DNA of 19,104 nt from CALZIK01 sp046756565. GTDB lineage: Bacteria; Acidobacteriota; Thermoanaerobaculia; Multivoradales; JAHEKO01. Below, piece by piece: positions 7,941 to 15,250 of this stretch. The position numbers and the translations under genes were made by a program. Location: NCBI GenBank assembly GCA_046756565.1, contig JBHHWO010000087.1, forward strand, positions 1 to 19,104, written 5' to 3'. Below the pieces are notes generated by a model, which did not search any database, was not told the DNA's origin, and was given only the letters and a program-made list of their open reading frames with translations. The stretch's first letter is position 1. Each line of letters begins with the position of its first letter.

Positions 7941-8031
7941 CGGTCACTCCGAGCGCACGCGAGGAATCTCGACTCGTGGGCACCTGATGATCATTCGCCG
8001 GGGGGTTCCTCGCGTGCGCCCGGAATGACGG
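7941..8031. repeat. REP-like palindromic repeat
   Basis: The arms 7941-7968 and 8004-8031 are inverted repeats that match at 24 of 28 positions and share the core GCGCACGCGAGGAA. They are separated by a 35-base loop. The arm reads much like the widespread intergenic palindrome with the CATTCC...GCGAGGAATC theme found in many environmental genomes (recalled, not searched). It occupies the centre of the gap between the flavoenzyme stop and the DUF3311-like start and may also serve as a hairpin terminator for block A. Confidence 0.65.
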
Positions 8032-8068
8032 TCCAGGGAACGAGAGCGAAAGAGGAGTGTGAGCCTGC

Positions 8069-9319
8069 TCAGACCGGCGCCAGCTCCACCTGCTCTCGCG
8101 AGGCCTCTTCGGTGAGCGCCGCGCGGATCTTGTCGAGCGGCTTCCGGTAGACGTTGCCCACCAGGAGGTCGACCAGCTCGCCTCTGCAATCAGGGTGTCG
8201 CTTGAGAAAGCGGGCAAACGAGAACGCCGGATCGTAGAACGCGTAGACGAGCTGTCGCATGGCGTGGACGCCGTGCTTGTAGAACTCGATGTGGGCGCCC
8301 AGCGCTGCCGCTGAGATGTCTCCCGCCTCGAGGCCGGAGCAGACCGAGTCGGCCGCCATCTCGCCCGATTTGAGCGCCAGAAACACACCGGTCGAGTACA
8401 CCGGATCGATGAATCCGCCGGCGTCGCCGGCCAGCACCCAACCGTCGCCGGCACTCTTGCTCGGCGTGTAGGAGAAGTCGCGAATGGCCTTCATCGGCAT
8501 CGCCTGCTCGGCCCCCTCGAGCCTGGCGGCGAGGGCGGGGCAGTGCGCCAACTCTTCTTGGAAGACTACCTGCGGGTGCCGGGAGCGTCCGAGGATGAGG
8601 TGGCTGATGTCACCGACGACACCGATCGAGACCGTGTCGCCGGGAAGCGGGATCCACCAGAACCAGGACTTGTGCTCGTCCGTGTGGAGGATGATGGTCG
8701 CGCCCTCGTCGACACCCATGTCCCGATGGCCGCCCGCGAAGTGGGTGAAGAAGGCCCCGTTCTTCAGTCGCGGCTCGACCTCGAGCAGTCCCAGCTTGCC
8801 GGCCAAAAAGGCGCGTTGCCCGGTGGCGTCGACGAGGACCCGTGAGCCGAGATCGACGGCTGCGCCGTTGTCACGGACCCGCACTCCGACCGCCCGATCC
8901 TCCTCGAACAGCACCTCCTTGAGAGTCACTCCGCGCCGCACCTCGACGCCGTTCTCGGCGGCGTTGTCCAGCAGCATCTGATCGAACTCGCTCCGCAACA
9001 CCTGCCAGGTCTGGGAGCTCTCGTGACTGTCGTGGTCCCGGAAGTAGAACGGCGTCGAGGCACGGCCATCGGAGCTCACGAACTGGACGCTGAACTTCTT
9101 CGGAAAGTGGCTGGCCTGCAGTTTCTCGAGTACACCGAGCCGCTCGAAGATCCAGTAGGTCGCCGGCATCAAGGATTCGCCCACCTTGAACTCGGGCCCG
9201 ATCGAGCGTTCCACCAGGAGAGTGCGGTGCCCTTTCTGGGCGATCAGGGTCGCGGCCGCGGCACCGGCGGGCCCACCCCCGGCGACGATTACGTCGTAGT
9301 CGTCGCGCGAGAAGATCAC
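8069..9319 (-). CDS. Flavin-dependent halogenase-like FAD oxidoreductase
   Basis: A 416-aa FAD enzyme of the halogenase/geranylgeranyl-reductase superfamily. The dinucleotide-binding GGGPAG is at 14-19, KVGESLMP at 45-52, and the second FAD motif GDAGGFIDPVYSTGV at 298-312. WFWWIP (219-224) fits WxWxIP, the signature of flavin-dependent halogenases. FPKKFSVQF (72-80) places Lys74 or Lys75 near where halogenases carry the catalytic lysine. A two-component halogenase would need a flavin reductase, and none is visible here. A related dehydrogenase or monooxygenase is the alternative. I chose the GTG at 9319 because it forms a GTGA overlap with the receptor stop and starts just before the FAD strand DYDVIVAGGG; the longer frame reads into the receptor gene. 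It is the last gene of block A and is probably translated by coupling. Confidence 0.72.
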   Translation of the reverse strand: MIFSRDDYDVIVAGGGPAGAAAATLIAQKGHRTLLVERSIGPEFKVGESLMPATYWIFERLGVLEKLQASHFPKKFSVQFVSSDGRASTPFYFRDHDSHESSQTWQVLRSEFDQMLLDNAAENGVEVRRGVTLKEVLFEEDRAVGVRVRDNGAAVDLGSRVLVDATGQRAFLAGKLGLLEVEPRLKNGAFFTHFAGGHRDMGVDEGATIILHTDEHKSWFWWIPLPGDTVSIGVVGDISHLILGRSRHPQVVFQEELAHCPALAARLEGAEQAMPMKAIRDFSYTPSKSAGDGWVLAGDAGGFIDPVYSTGVFLALKSGEMAADSVCSGLEAGDISAAALGAHIEFYKHGVHAMRQLVYAFYDPAFSFARFLKRHPDCRGELVDLLVGNVYRKPLDKIRAALTEEASREQVELAPV

Positions 9320-11454
9320 AGTCGATACTCGAACGACAGGGACGCCGACAGCGGCTCGCCGGGAATGACGGCGCTCGATCCGAAGCCACGGGTCTCGTAA
9401 TCCTCGTCGGTCAGGTTGCGCAACCGCAGGCCCACACGCCAATCGTCGCGGCCGTAGGACAGGGCGGCATTCAGGAGAACGTAGCTCGAGATGGACGCCG
9501 TGTTGTCTTCGGAGATGAACTGATCGTCCACGAACCGTGCGCCGCCGCCGAGGCGCAGGCCATTTCGCAGGCTTTTGGTCAACCAGAGGTTGGCGAGATG
9601 CTCGGGCGCAAATGCCGAGCTGTTGCCCGAGCGGTCGAACACCGCGAACGGAGGATTCGAGAAGGGCAGGACGACGAGCTCGCTGAAGCGTGTCAATTCG
9701 CTGTCCGTGTACGCGTACGCGAAGCTGGCTCGCAGGCCGCGCGCCAGCTCCCCTGCGAGCTCGAGCTCGAGTCCCTGGGAGCGTTGATCGCCGGCCTGCT
9801 GGGTAAAGCCGTTGTCGTCGGGGATGGCTATGTTGTCGCGCTCGAGAACATAGACGGCGATGGTCGAATGGAGCTTGCCGTCGGCGAAGTCGCGGCGAGC
9901 GCCGATCTCGAGCTGTCGGCTCTCCTCGGCGTTGCGCTCGCCGACCACGCGCGGCGACGGTGGAGCGAACGAGCCGGCCGCGTTGACGTAAAAAGCGACT
10001 CCCTTGCTCGGCGAGTAGACCGCGCCGAGCATCGGACTCAGCTCTTCCTGGCCACGCGAGGAGGCGCTGACATCGTCCTCGAAGTCGATGATGTCGAACC
10101 GCAAGCCCGCCAGCAGCATCAACTTTTCACTGGCTTGAAAGCGCTCGATCAGGTACGGAGCGATGACGTCGCTTCGCGAGTCACCGCGCGCGGATTGATC
10201 GGGCAGGAAGAAGACCGGCTGCGTCGCGGTCTCGACCGGTGCCAGAAGATCGATCGCCGGAAGCAATCCGACGTCGAGGGAATGCTCGTCGGAGAACTGG
10301 GCCACCTCGATTCCCGCGAGAAGCTGATGGCGGCTCTCCTCCGGGCTCCAGAGGATCTCAAACTGGTTACCGACGAAGTCCTGCTTGTCGTCGAGGCCGA
10401 CCAGGGTTCGGAAGACCTCGAGGTTGCCGGTGAAGAAGCTCGGGAACGCGCCGTTGAGAAGCGTGCCTTCGGTCCTCCAGTCGAGCTCACGAAAGTAGAG
10501 CTTGTTGCGCAGCTCGAAATGTTCCGAGAGAGTGCGCTCCAGATCGACCTGCACGCGTAGCAGGTCTTGATCCGAGAAGTCGAACGGGGAGGCGTAGGAT
10601 CTGTCGCGCGATACCGGCGGCAGCTGCCCGTCTACCAGTGGCAGGCCGGCGTCGGGCACGTACTCGGAGGTCACCGCCTCCAGATTGAGGTGCACCGCGG
10701 TGCGGTCGTCGGGTCGCCAGGAGAAGGCCGGGTTGATCGCGGTGACATCGCGCTCGCGACCGTCGCGATAGCCATCTCCCGAAAGTAGAAAGCCGTTGAG
10801 GCGAAAGCTCGCGGAGCCGTTCTGGTTGGAGCGGTTGAGGTCGAGCGTCGCCTCGGTTCTGTCCCAGGAGCCAAAGCTCACGCCCACCGAGCCGAAGTTG
10901 CCCGGCACCGGCTGCTTGCGCACCAGGTTGACGACCCCCGCCAGGGGATTGCTGCCGTAGAGAAACCCCGCGGGTCCCTTGAAGACCTCGACCCGTTCGG
11001 TGTTGTACATCTGATAGAAGGTCGATTCCGGCTCGGGCGCGCCGTCGGTTAGGATCAGGCCGCTGTTGAGCGAGTCGAAGCCGCGCAGGACGAAGAAGTC
11101 GAAAACGCCGTTGCCGGTGTGGACGTTGATTCCGCTGACGTTCTCGATCGCGTCCCCGAGGACACGAGCCTTCTGCTCGGAGAGCACCTCCAGATCGACG
11201 ACGCCGACGTTGGCTGGCGTCCAGCCGGTCTCGAGCGGCAGCTTCGCCGTGATCGTATTGGTGTCGGGAAGAAACGGCAGGCTCTCCTCGACGAATAGCT
11301 CTTCGCCGTACTCGCCCGCAGGCTCTGAGCCGTCTGCCGGCGTCGGGGAGTCGGGGTCATCTCCTTGCGGAGTGATCGACTGCCCGAGAGCCGGCGCGGT
11401 ACCGGTGGTCAGGATGAACGCGGCCAGGGCCGCAAGAAATGTCGAGTTCCGCAA
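9316..11454 (-). CDS. TonB-dependent outer-membrane receptor, siderophore-receptor type
   Basis: A 712-aa outer-membrane receptor. A signal peptide occupies about residues 1-24. A Pro/Asp-rich linker follows that may hold a TonB box near EELFVEE (51-57). The plug domain lies at about 66-182 and includes the typical ERVEVFKGPAGFLYG (153-167). The rest is a 22-strand-type beta-barrel with alternating aromatic strands, ending in SLSFEYRL. The plug sequence resembles ferric-siderophore receptors (FhuA/FepA side) more than vitamin B12 or SusC types. The ligand is unknown; ferric chelates or tetrapyrroles are possible. The start codon is TTG (11452-11454), preceded by AGGAG. The stop forms a GTGA overlap with the halogenase-like gene. 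Its location after a radical SAM gene and two exported propellers suggests the ligand belongs to this pathway. Confidence 0.9.
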   Translation of the reverse strand: MRNSTFLAALAAFILTTGTAPALGQSITPQGDDPDSPTPADGSEPAGEYGEELFVEESLPFLPDTNTITAKLPLETGWTPANVGVVDLEVLSEQKARVLGDAIENVSGINVHTGNGVFDFFVLRGFDSLNSGLILTDGAPEPESTFYQMYNTERVEVFKGPAGFLYGSNPLAGVVNLVRKQPVPGNFGSVGVSFGSWDRTEATLDLNRSNQNGSASFRLNGFLLSGDGYRDGRERDVTAINPAFSWRPDDRTAVHLNLEAVTSEYVPDAGLPLVDGQLPPVSRDRSYASPFDFSDQDLLRVQVDLERTLSEHFELRNKLYFRELDWRTEGTLLNGAFPSFFTGNLEVFRTLVGLDDKQDFVGNQFEILWSPEESRHQLLAGIEVAQFSDEHSLDVGLLPAIDLLAPVETATQPVFFLPDQSARGDSRSDVIAPYLIERFQASEKLMLLAGLRFDIIDFEDDVSASSRGQEELSPMLGAVYSPSKGVAFYVNAAGSFAPPSPRVVGERNAEESRQLEIGARRDFADGKLHSTIAVYVLERDNIAIPDDNGFTQQAGDQRSQGLELELAGELARGLRASFAYAYTDSELTRFSELVVLPFSNPPFAVFDRSGNSSAFAPEHLANLWLTKSLRNGLRLGGGARFVDDQFISEDNTASISSYVLLNAALSYGRDDWRVGLRLRNLTDEDYETRGFGSSAVIPGEPLSASLSFEYRL

Positions 11455-11462
11455 GGGGTCGT

Positions 11463-11467
11463 CTCCT
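11463..11467 (-). promoter_or_regulatory. Ribosome binding site for the TTG-started receptor
   Basis: AGGAG lies eight bases before the TTG at 11454 and overlaps the TAG stop of the upstream propeller gene. It is the reason for accepting the rare start codon, and it suggests that ribosomes finishing the propeller re-initiate here. Confidence 0.6.
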
Positions 11468-12689
11468 AGGGTTTCAGGCTGACGGCGACCATCTCGCGCT
11501 CGTCGCGCACGAAGAGCCGGCCGTCGGCCAGTGATGGCATGGTCCAGGTCTTGCCTTTAAGAAGCCGGACTCGCGCGGTCTCGCGGTATTCGTCCGGCGT
11601 CGCCTCGATCGAGAGTAGGACGCCGCGCTCGCTCAACACCAGGAGGTGGCTGTCGGCATAGAGGAGGGAACCCTTGCCCAGGCCCCTTTGAGCCCAGGTC
11701 TCTTGTCCCGAGGCAGCCTCCACGCACTTGAGCGTTGCGTTGTCGAATCCGAAGAGATGTCCGTCTGCCAGTACCGAGCTGTTGAAGTGGTTGCGCATGA
11801 CACGGCTTCGCCAGATCTCCCGGACTTTGAATCCGGACTCGGTCGAAGCGATCTCGAGGAGAGCGGCTCCCTTGTCGTAGCCGGTAGAGATGAAGATCTT
11901 GCCTTCTCCCACCAGCACCGGCATGGCCGCGTTGACGCCATAGGAGGTCTCCCAGGGAAACTGCCAGAGCACGGCGCCGTCTTCGAGCGCGGTTCCGGTC
12001 AGCCCGGCTGCGGTGAAGAACACCGCCTGCTTGCGACCGCCGATTTCGGCGACCAGTGGTGTCGAGTATCCGGCGCGATCGCTGCGAGCGTGCCATCGAA
12101 GCTCGCCGGAGTCCTTGGCGAGCGCGACTAGCGCGTAGTCGCGGCGCCCGCCGGCTTCGATCAGAAGCAAGTCGCCCGCCACCACCGGAGAGGCCGAAAC
12201 GCCCCAGCGCGGAACACGCGCGCCGAAGTCCTCGACCAGGTCTCTCGACCACACGGGTGTTCCCTCGGCCGCGGTCACTGCGTGGAGGTTGCCCGATGCG
12301 CCGAGCGAAAAGACCAGGCCGCCATCGACCGCCGGCGTCGAGCGGGGTCCGCTGCCTTGGCTGTCACGACGATCGTCGCCGGTGACCGCGCTCCAGACCT
12401 CTTCACCCGTGCCCGCGTCCAAGGCGACGACGTACTCGTGGCTACCATCGCCGTATTGTGTGAACAGGCGATCATCCTGGATCGCGATGCCGGAAAAACC
12501 ATTTCCCAGTCTTGTTCGCCACAGCACCTTGGGGCCTTCGAGAGGCCAGGAGACCTGCAGTCCGGTTTCGGCGGATCGTCCGTCTCCGCCTGGGCCGCGG
12601 TAGGAGGGCCAATCGGCGGCACTCGCGATCTGGACGCCGGCCAGCACCAGCGAAAAAGAGAGAACAGCGGTCTTCATCCGGACGAACAT
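11466..12689 (-). CDS. Exported PQQ-like beta-propeller protein
   Basis: A 407-aa protein with a signal peptide (hydrophobic core about 8-22, likely cleavage near IASAA before DWPSYRG at 26-32), so it acts in the periplasm or at the envelope. Repeats of the PQQ/BamB propeller type follow: each pairs a strand such as VVALDAGTGEEVWSA, GELRWHAR or GAVLWQFPWE with a turn of the D-x-x-T/S-G-E-x-x-W kind. Residues for binding PQQ itself are not obvious, so it should be called PQQ-like and treated as a scaffold or sensor rather than a dehydrogenase. The ATG at 12689 has a strong AAGGAGG nine bases upstream that overlaps the stop of the radical SAM gene, and is preferred over the ATG at 12677. It is the second of two propellers that flank the radical SAM gene. 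Function unknown. Confidence 0.82.
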   Translation of the reverse strand: MFVRMKTAVLSFSLVLAGVQIASAADWPSYRGPGGDGRSAETGLQVSWPLEGPKVLWRTRLGNGFSGIAIQDDRLFTQYGDGSHEYVVALDAGTGEEVWSAVTGDDRRDSQGSGPRSTPAVDGGLVFSLGASGNLHAVTAAEGTPVWSRDLVEDFGARVPRWGVSASPVVAGDLLLIEAGGRRDYALVALAKDSGELRWHARSDRAGYSTPLVAEIGGRKQAVFFTAAGLTGTALEDGAVLWQFPWETSYGVNAAMPVLVGEGKIFISTGYDKGAALLEIASTESGFKVREIWRSRVMRNHFNSSVLADGHLFGFDNATLKCVEAASGQETWAQRGLGKGSLLYADSHLLVLSERGVLLSIEATPDEYRETARVRLLKGKTWTMPSLADGRLFVRDEREMVAVSLKP

Positions 12690-12698
12690 ACTCGGCGG

Positions 12699-12705
12699 CC
12701 TCCTT
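12699..12705 (-). promoter_or_regulatory. Strong Shine-Dalgarno site that fixes the propeller start
   Basis: AAGGAGG sits nine bases before the ATG at 12689, and its first A is the last base of the TAA stop of the radical SAM gene. It is among the best ribosome binding sites in the window and supports the upstream of two possible starts. Confidence 0.75.
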
Positions 12706-14036
12706 TAGGTGTAGCGAGCGTTTCGGAAACGGTCTTCATAGAAGTTCGGGAGCAGGCTGTCGACTCTGAGCAGGCCCGCGGGCGTCAGTTGCACACACTC
12801 CTCCTTGACTTCGAGCCAGCCGGCAGTCTGGAGGCTGGCGAGCGGTTCGGCGAATCGTTCGAGCACGTCGACTCCGAATTTCTCGGAGAAGCCGGCACTG
12901 CCCAACTTGCCGAGCTTGAGCTGCAGGATGAACTCTCGGATCAGTCTCTCTTCGGCACCGGTGGCGAACGCGCGGCTCAGCGGGAGTTCGTAGCTCGCGA
13001 CTCGAGCCAGGTATTCGCCCCAACCGTCACAGTTCTGAAAGTGGACGCCGTTGATGTGAGAGAACGAGGCCACCCCGGCTCCGAGTAGGTCGCAGCCTCG
13101 CCAGACCGAGTCGCGGTAGAGAAACCGGCACGGACGGTCCTTCTTGACCAGGGTGTAGGCGCTCGAGGTCTCGTAGCCAGCCTTGCCGAACTCTTCGATG
13201 GCGTAGGCGTGCCATTCTCGCTTGGTCTCCCAGTCGGCAACCGGTACCTCGAGCTCGCCGTGCAGGATCTTACTGGTGAAGCGCGTGTTGTAGGGAAGCT
13301 CAAGCTGGTAGATCGTCACGCTGTCGGCGTCGAGCGCGATCGCCTTGGCCACGGTCGTCCGCCACTTGTCCCAGGTCTCGCTCAACATGCCGGCGATGAG
13401 ATCCACGTTCAGCTGATCGAACTCCAGAGACCGGATCCAGGGCAGGCAGCGATCGATCTCCTTCGAGACGTGAGCGCGCCCGTTGAGGCGAAGGATGTCG
13501 TCGTCGAAGTTTTCGATACCCAAAGAGAGCCGAGTGACGCCGATCTCGCGGATCGCTTGGAGCTTGGCCTCGGTGAGCGTGCCGGGCTCACACTCGAAAG
13601 CGACCTCTTCGGCGCCGGTCCATGGAATCGCCGCCCGTACCCGTTCGACGAGCGCCCTGAGATGCTTGGCGCTGATGTACGAGGGGGTTCCCCCGCCGAA
13701 GTAGACGAACCGGGGAGCGCGTCCCGCGACCGCAGCCTTGGCGGAGTAGATCTCTACTTCCCTGCCGAGGGCATCCAGATAGCTCCCGATCTCGTCGAAG
13801 TTCTTGTCGGTGTAGACCCGGAAGTAGCAGAACTTGCAGCGCTTCCGGCAGAACGGGATATGGAGATAGAGCCCGAAGTCCCGTTCGGTCGAAGGCGTGG
13901 TGTCGAGCGCCTGAATGGCTTCTGCCACCGCCGCTTCGCTCCATACTGAATAGGGAGGGTAGTTCGAGACAAAAACGCTGCCGAGATCCTGCTCCTCGGC
14001 GATCTCCCCTGAAGTTGCTGGATCCGGCCGGGTCAT
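12705..14036 (-). CDS. HemN/HemW-like radical SAM protein of divergent type
   Basis: A 443-aa radical SAM enzyme. The cluster motif is CRKRCKFC with Cys63, Cys67 and Cys70, inside HIPFCRKRCKFCYF. The SAM-binding GGGTPS is at 114-119, ECEPGTL at 148-154, SLGIENF at 171-177 and DLIAGM at 212-217. A HemN-type C-terminal domain follows from about 300 on. It departs from both namesakes: HemW normally has an HNxxYW heme motif, where this has YRDSVW (307-312), and the usual SLGxQ is SLGIE. It is therefore probably neither coproporphyrinogen dehydrogenase nor the HemW heme chaperone. Candidates are a heme-degrading enzyme of the ChuW/HutW kind, which would suit the nearby TonB receptor, or a class C methylase/cyclopropanase acting on a lipid or natural product. 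It overlaps the upstream propeller gene by 4 bp. Confidence 0.85.
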   Translation of the reverse strand: MTRPDPATSGEIAEEQDLGSVFVSNYPPYSVWSEAAVAEAIQALDTTPSTERDFGLYLHIPFCRKRCKFCYFRVYTDKNFDEIGSYLDALGREVEIYSAKAAVAGRAPRFVYFGGGTPSYISAKHLRALVERVRAAIPWTGAEEVAFECEPGTLTEAKLQAIREIGVTRLSLGIENFDDDILRLNGRAHVSKEIDRCLPWIRSLEFDQLNVDLIAGMLSETWDKWRTTVAKAIALDADSVTIYQLELPYNTRFTSKILHGELEVPVADWETKREWHAYAIEEFGKAGYETSSAYTLVKKDRPCRFLYRDSVWRGCDLLGAGVASFSHINGVHFQNCDGWGEYLARVASYELPLSRAFATGAEERLIREFILQLKLGKLGSAGFSEKFGVDVLERFAEPLASLQTAGWLEVKEECVQLTPAGLLRVDSLLPNFYEDRFRNARYT

Positions 14037-15250
14037 GGCGCGCCCTCTGCCGCCGGACTGTCGATTCTCGGCCCGAAGGCCAGAACCGCGCCGTCAGCGG
14101 TGCCGACGACGAGGTGGCCCTCGCCGATGGCCGGAGAGGCGGTCACCGGGGCGGCGAGTTCGTAGCTCCAGAGCTTCTCGCCGTCCGCCAGGCGCAGAGC
14201 GAACAGATCACCGTTGCCCGAAATCGCGTATACCCGATCACCGGCGACGATCGGCGACGGATCAATCCGGCCACGGGTCGGAAACGTCCACAACAGCTCG
14301 CCGGTCTCCGGCTCGAGCGCGTGCAGCAGCTTGTCGCGCCCGCCGATCACGACCACCTTGTCGGTGACCGCCGGCGATGAATAGAACGGGAAATTCTTGT
14401 CCGGGTGGTTGTAGCGCCAGACGAGCTCGTCGCGGGCCCAGTCGACGGCGATGACTTCGTTGTCGAAAGTGCCGGTAAACGCAGTGTCGCCCTTGACGGC
14501 CATGCTGGATGCTACGTAGGAACCGAGCTGGAGTTTGCCTGCTTCGGTGCCGTCGGCGAGATCCACCTTGCGGAAATAACCGTCGCAGCCGGAGACCAGG
14601 ACATGCTCTCCGGCGATCGCCGGAGTCGAGTGAACGTAGCCGTCGGTCTCGATCTTCCAGCGCAGGGCTCCGGTCTTGCGGTCAAGCGCGTAGAGAAACT
14701 GGTCGTAGGACCCGAACAGCACCAGGTCTCGCGCGAAGTTGGCCGAGGAGATGATGCCGCCGTCGGTTTCGAAGGTCCAGCGGGCGGCGCCGCTGGCGGC
14801 GTCGACGGCGTGGAAGACGCCGTTCTCGTCTCCGAAGAAGACCAACCCGTCACGTATCGAAGGCGACGATTTGATCTCGGCGTCGGTCGGGTACTTCCAT
14901 CGAAGGGAGCCGTCCGCGAGCGCCAGCGCGTAGAGGCTTCCGTCCAGCGATCCCACGAATACCGTGCCGGCGCTGATCGCCGCGGTCGACTCAATAGCGT
15001 CGTCGGTCTCGAAGCTCCAAACCGGTTGGAGCTCGAGCACCGGAACCTCGGTGGCGACGCCGTCGAGCGACGGGTTGCCACGAAACTGCGCCCAGTCTGC
15101 GGCGACGGGCGCTACGGTGAGGGAGGATGCGGCAACAGCCACTAGAGCTCCAATGGTGAGGCATCGGTGCAAGTAGCGTCGGGCTTGTGTGCCCGACGTC
15201 CGCAGTCGAGACAGAGCTCGACCGCCACAGCAATGCAGCGCCTCAACCAT
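14033..15250 (-). CDS. Exported eight-bladed PQQ-like beta-propeller protein
   Basis: An envelope propeller of 405 aa from the chosen start. A long basic leader with three cysteines (residues 7, 8 and 30) leads to a hydrophobic segment about 30-50 and a likely cleavage before DWAQFRG (52-58). Eight repeats of about 40 residues follow, each with the rhythm W-x-F/Y ... S-S/T-P-A ... V-x-G/S-x-D-G-x-L-x-A-L-D-x-x-T-G, as in BamB. It is a distant partner of the propeller on the other side of the radical SAM gene. The start is uncertain: the ATG at 15250 gives an 8-bp overlap with the dehydrogenase stop, while in-frame ATGs at 15262 (with GGA upstream) and 15286 would overlap by 20 and 44 bp. Its stop overlaps the radical SAM start (ATGA). 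Function unknown; a scaffold or metabolite-sensing role is possible. Confidence 0.8.
   Translation of the reverse strand: MVEALHCCGGRALSRLRTSGTQARRYLHRCLTIGALVAVAASSLTVAPVAADWAQFRGNPSLDGVATEVPVLELQPVWSFETDDAIESTAAISAGTVFVGSLDGSLYALALADGSLRWKYPTDAEIKSSPSIRDGLVFFGDENGVFHAVDAASGAARWTFETDGGIISSANFARDLVLFGSYDQFLYALDRKTGALRWKIETDGYVHSTPAIAGEHVLVSGCDGYFRKVDLADGTEAGKLQLGSYVASSMAVKGDTAFTGTFDNEVIAVDWARDELVWRYNHPDKNFPFYSSPAVTDKVVVIGGRDKLLHALEPETGELLWTFPTRGRIDPSPIVAGDRVYAISGNGDLFALRLADGEKLWSYELAAPVTASPAIGEGHLVVGTADGAVLAFGPRIDSPAAEGAP

Noticed and set aside
9320..9442. 41-residue extension of the halogenase-like protein
   Set aside because: It is translated from the receptor gene in another frame and has unnatural composition; the GTG at 9319 sits just before the FAD-binding strand.
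12705..14036. Oxygen-independent coproporphyrinogen III oxidase (hemN) or hemW
   Set aside because: Key family motifs are altered and no heme-synthesis genes are nearby, so the gene symbol was not assigned.
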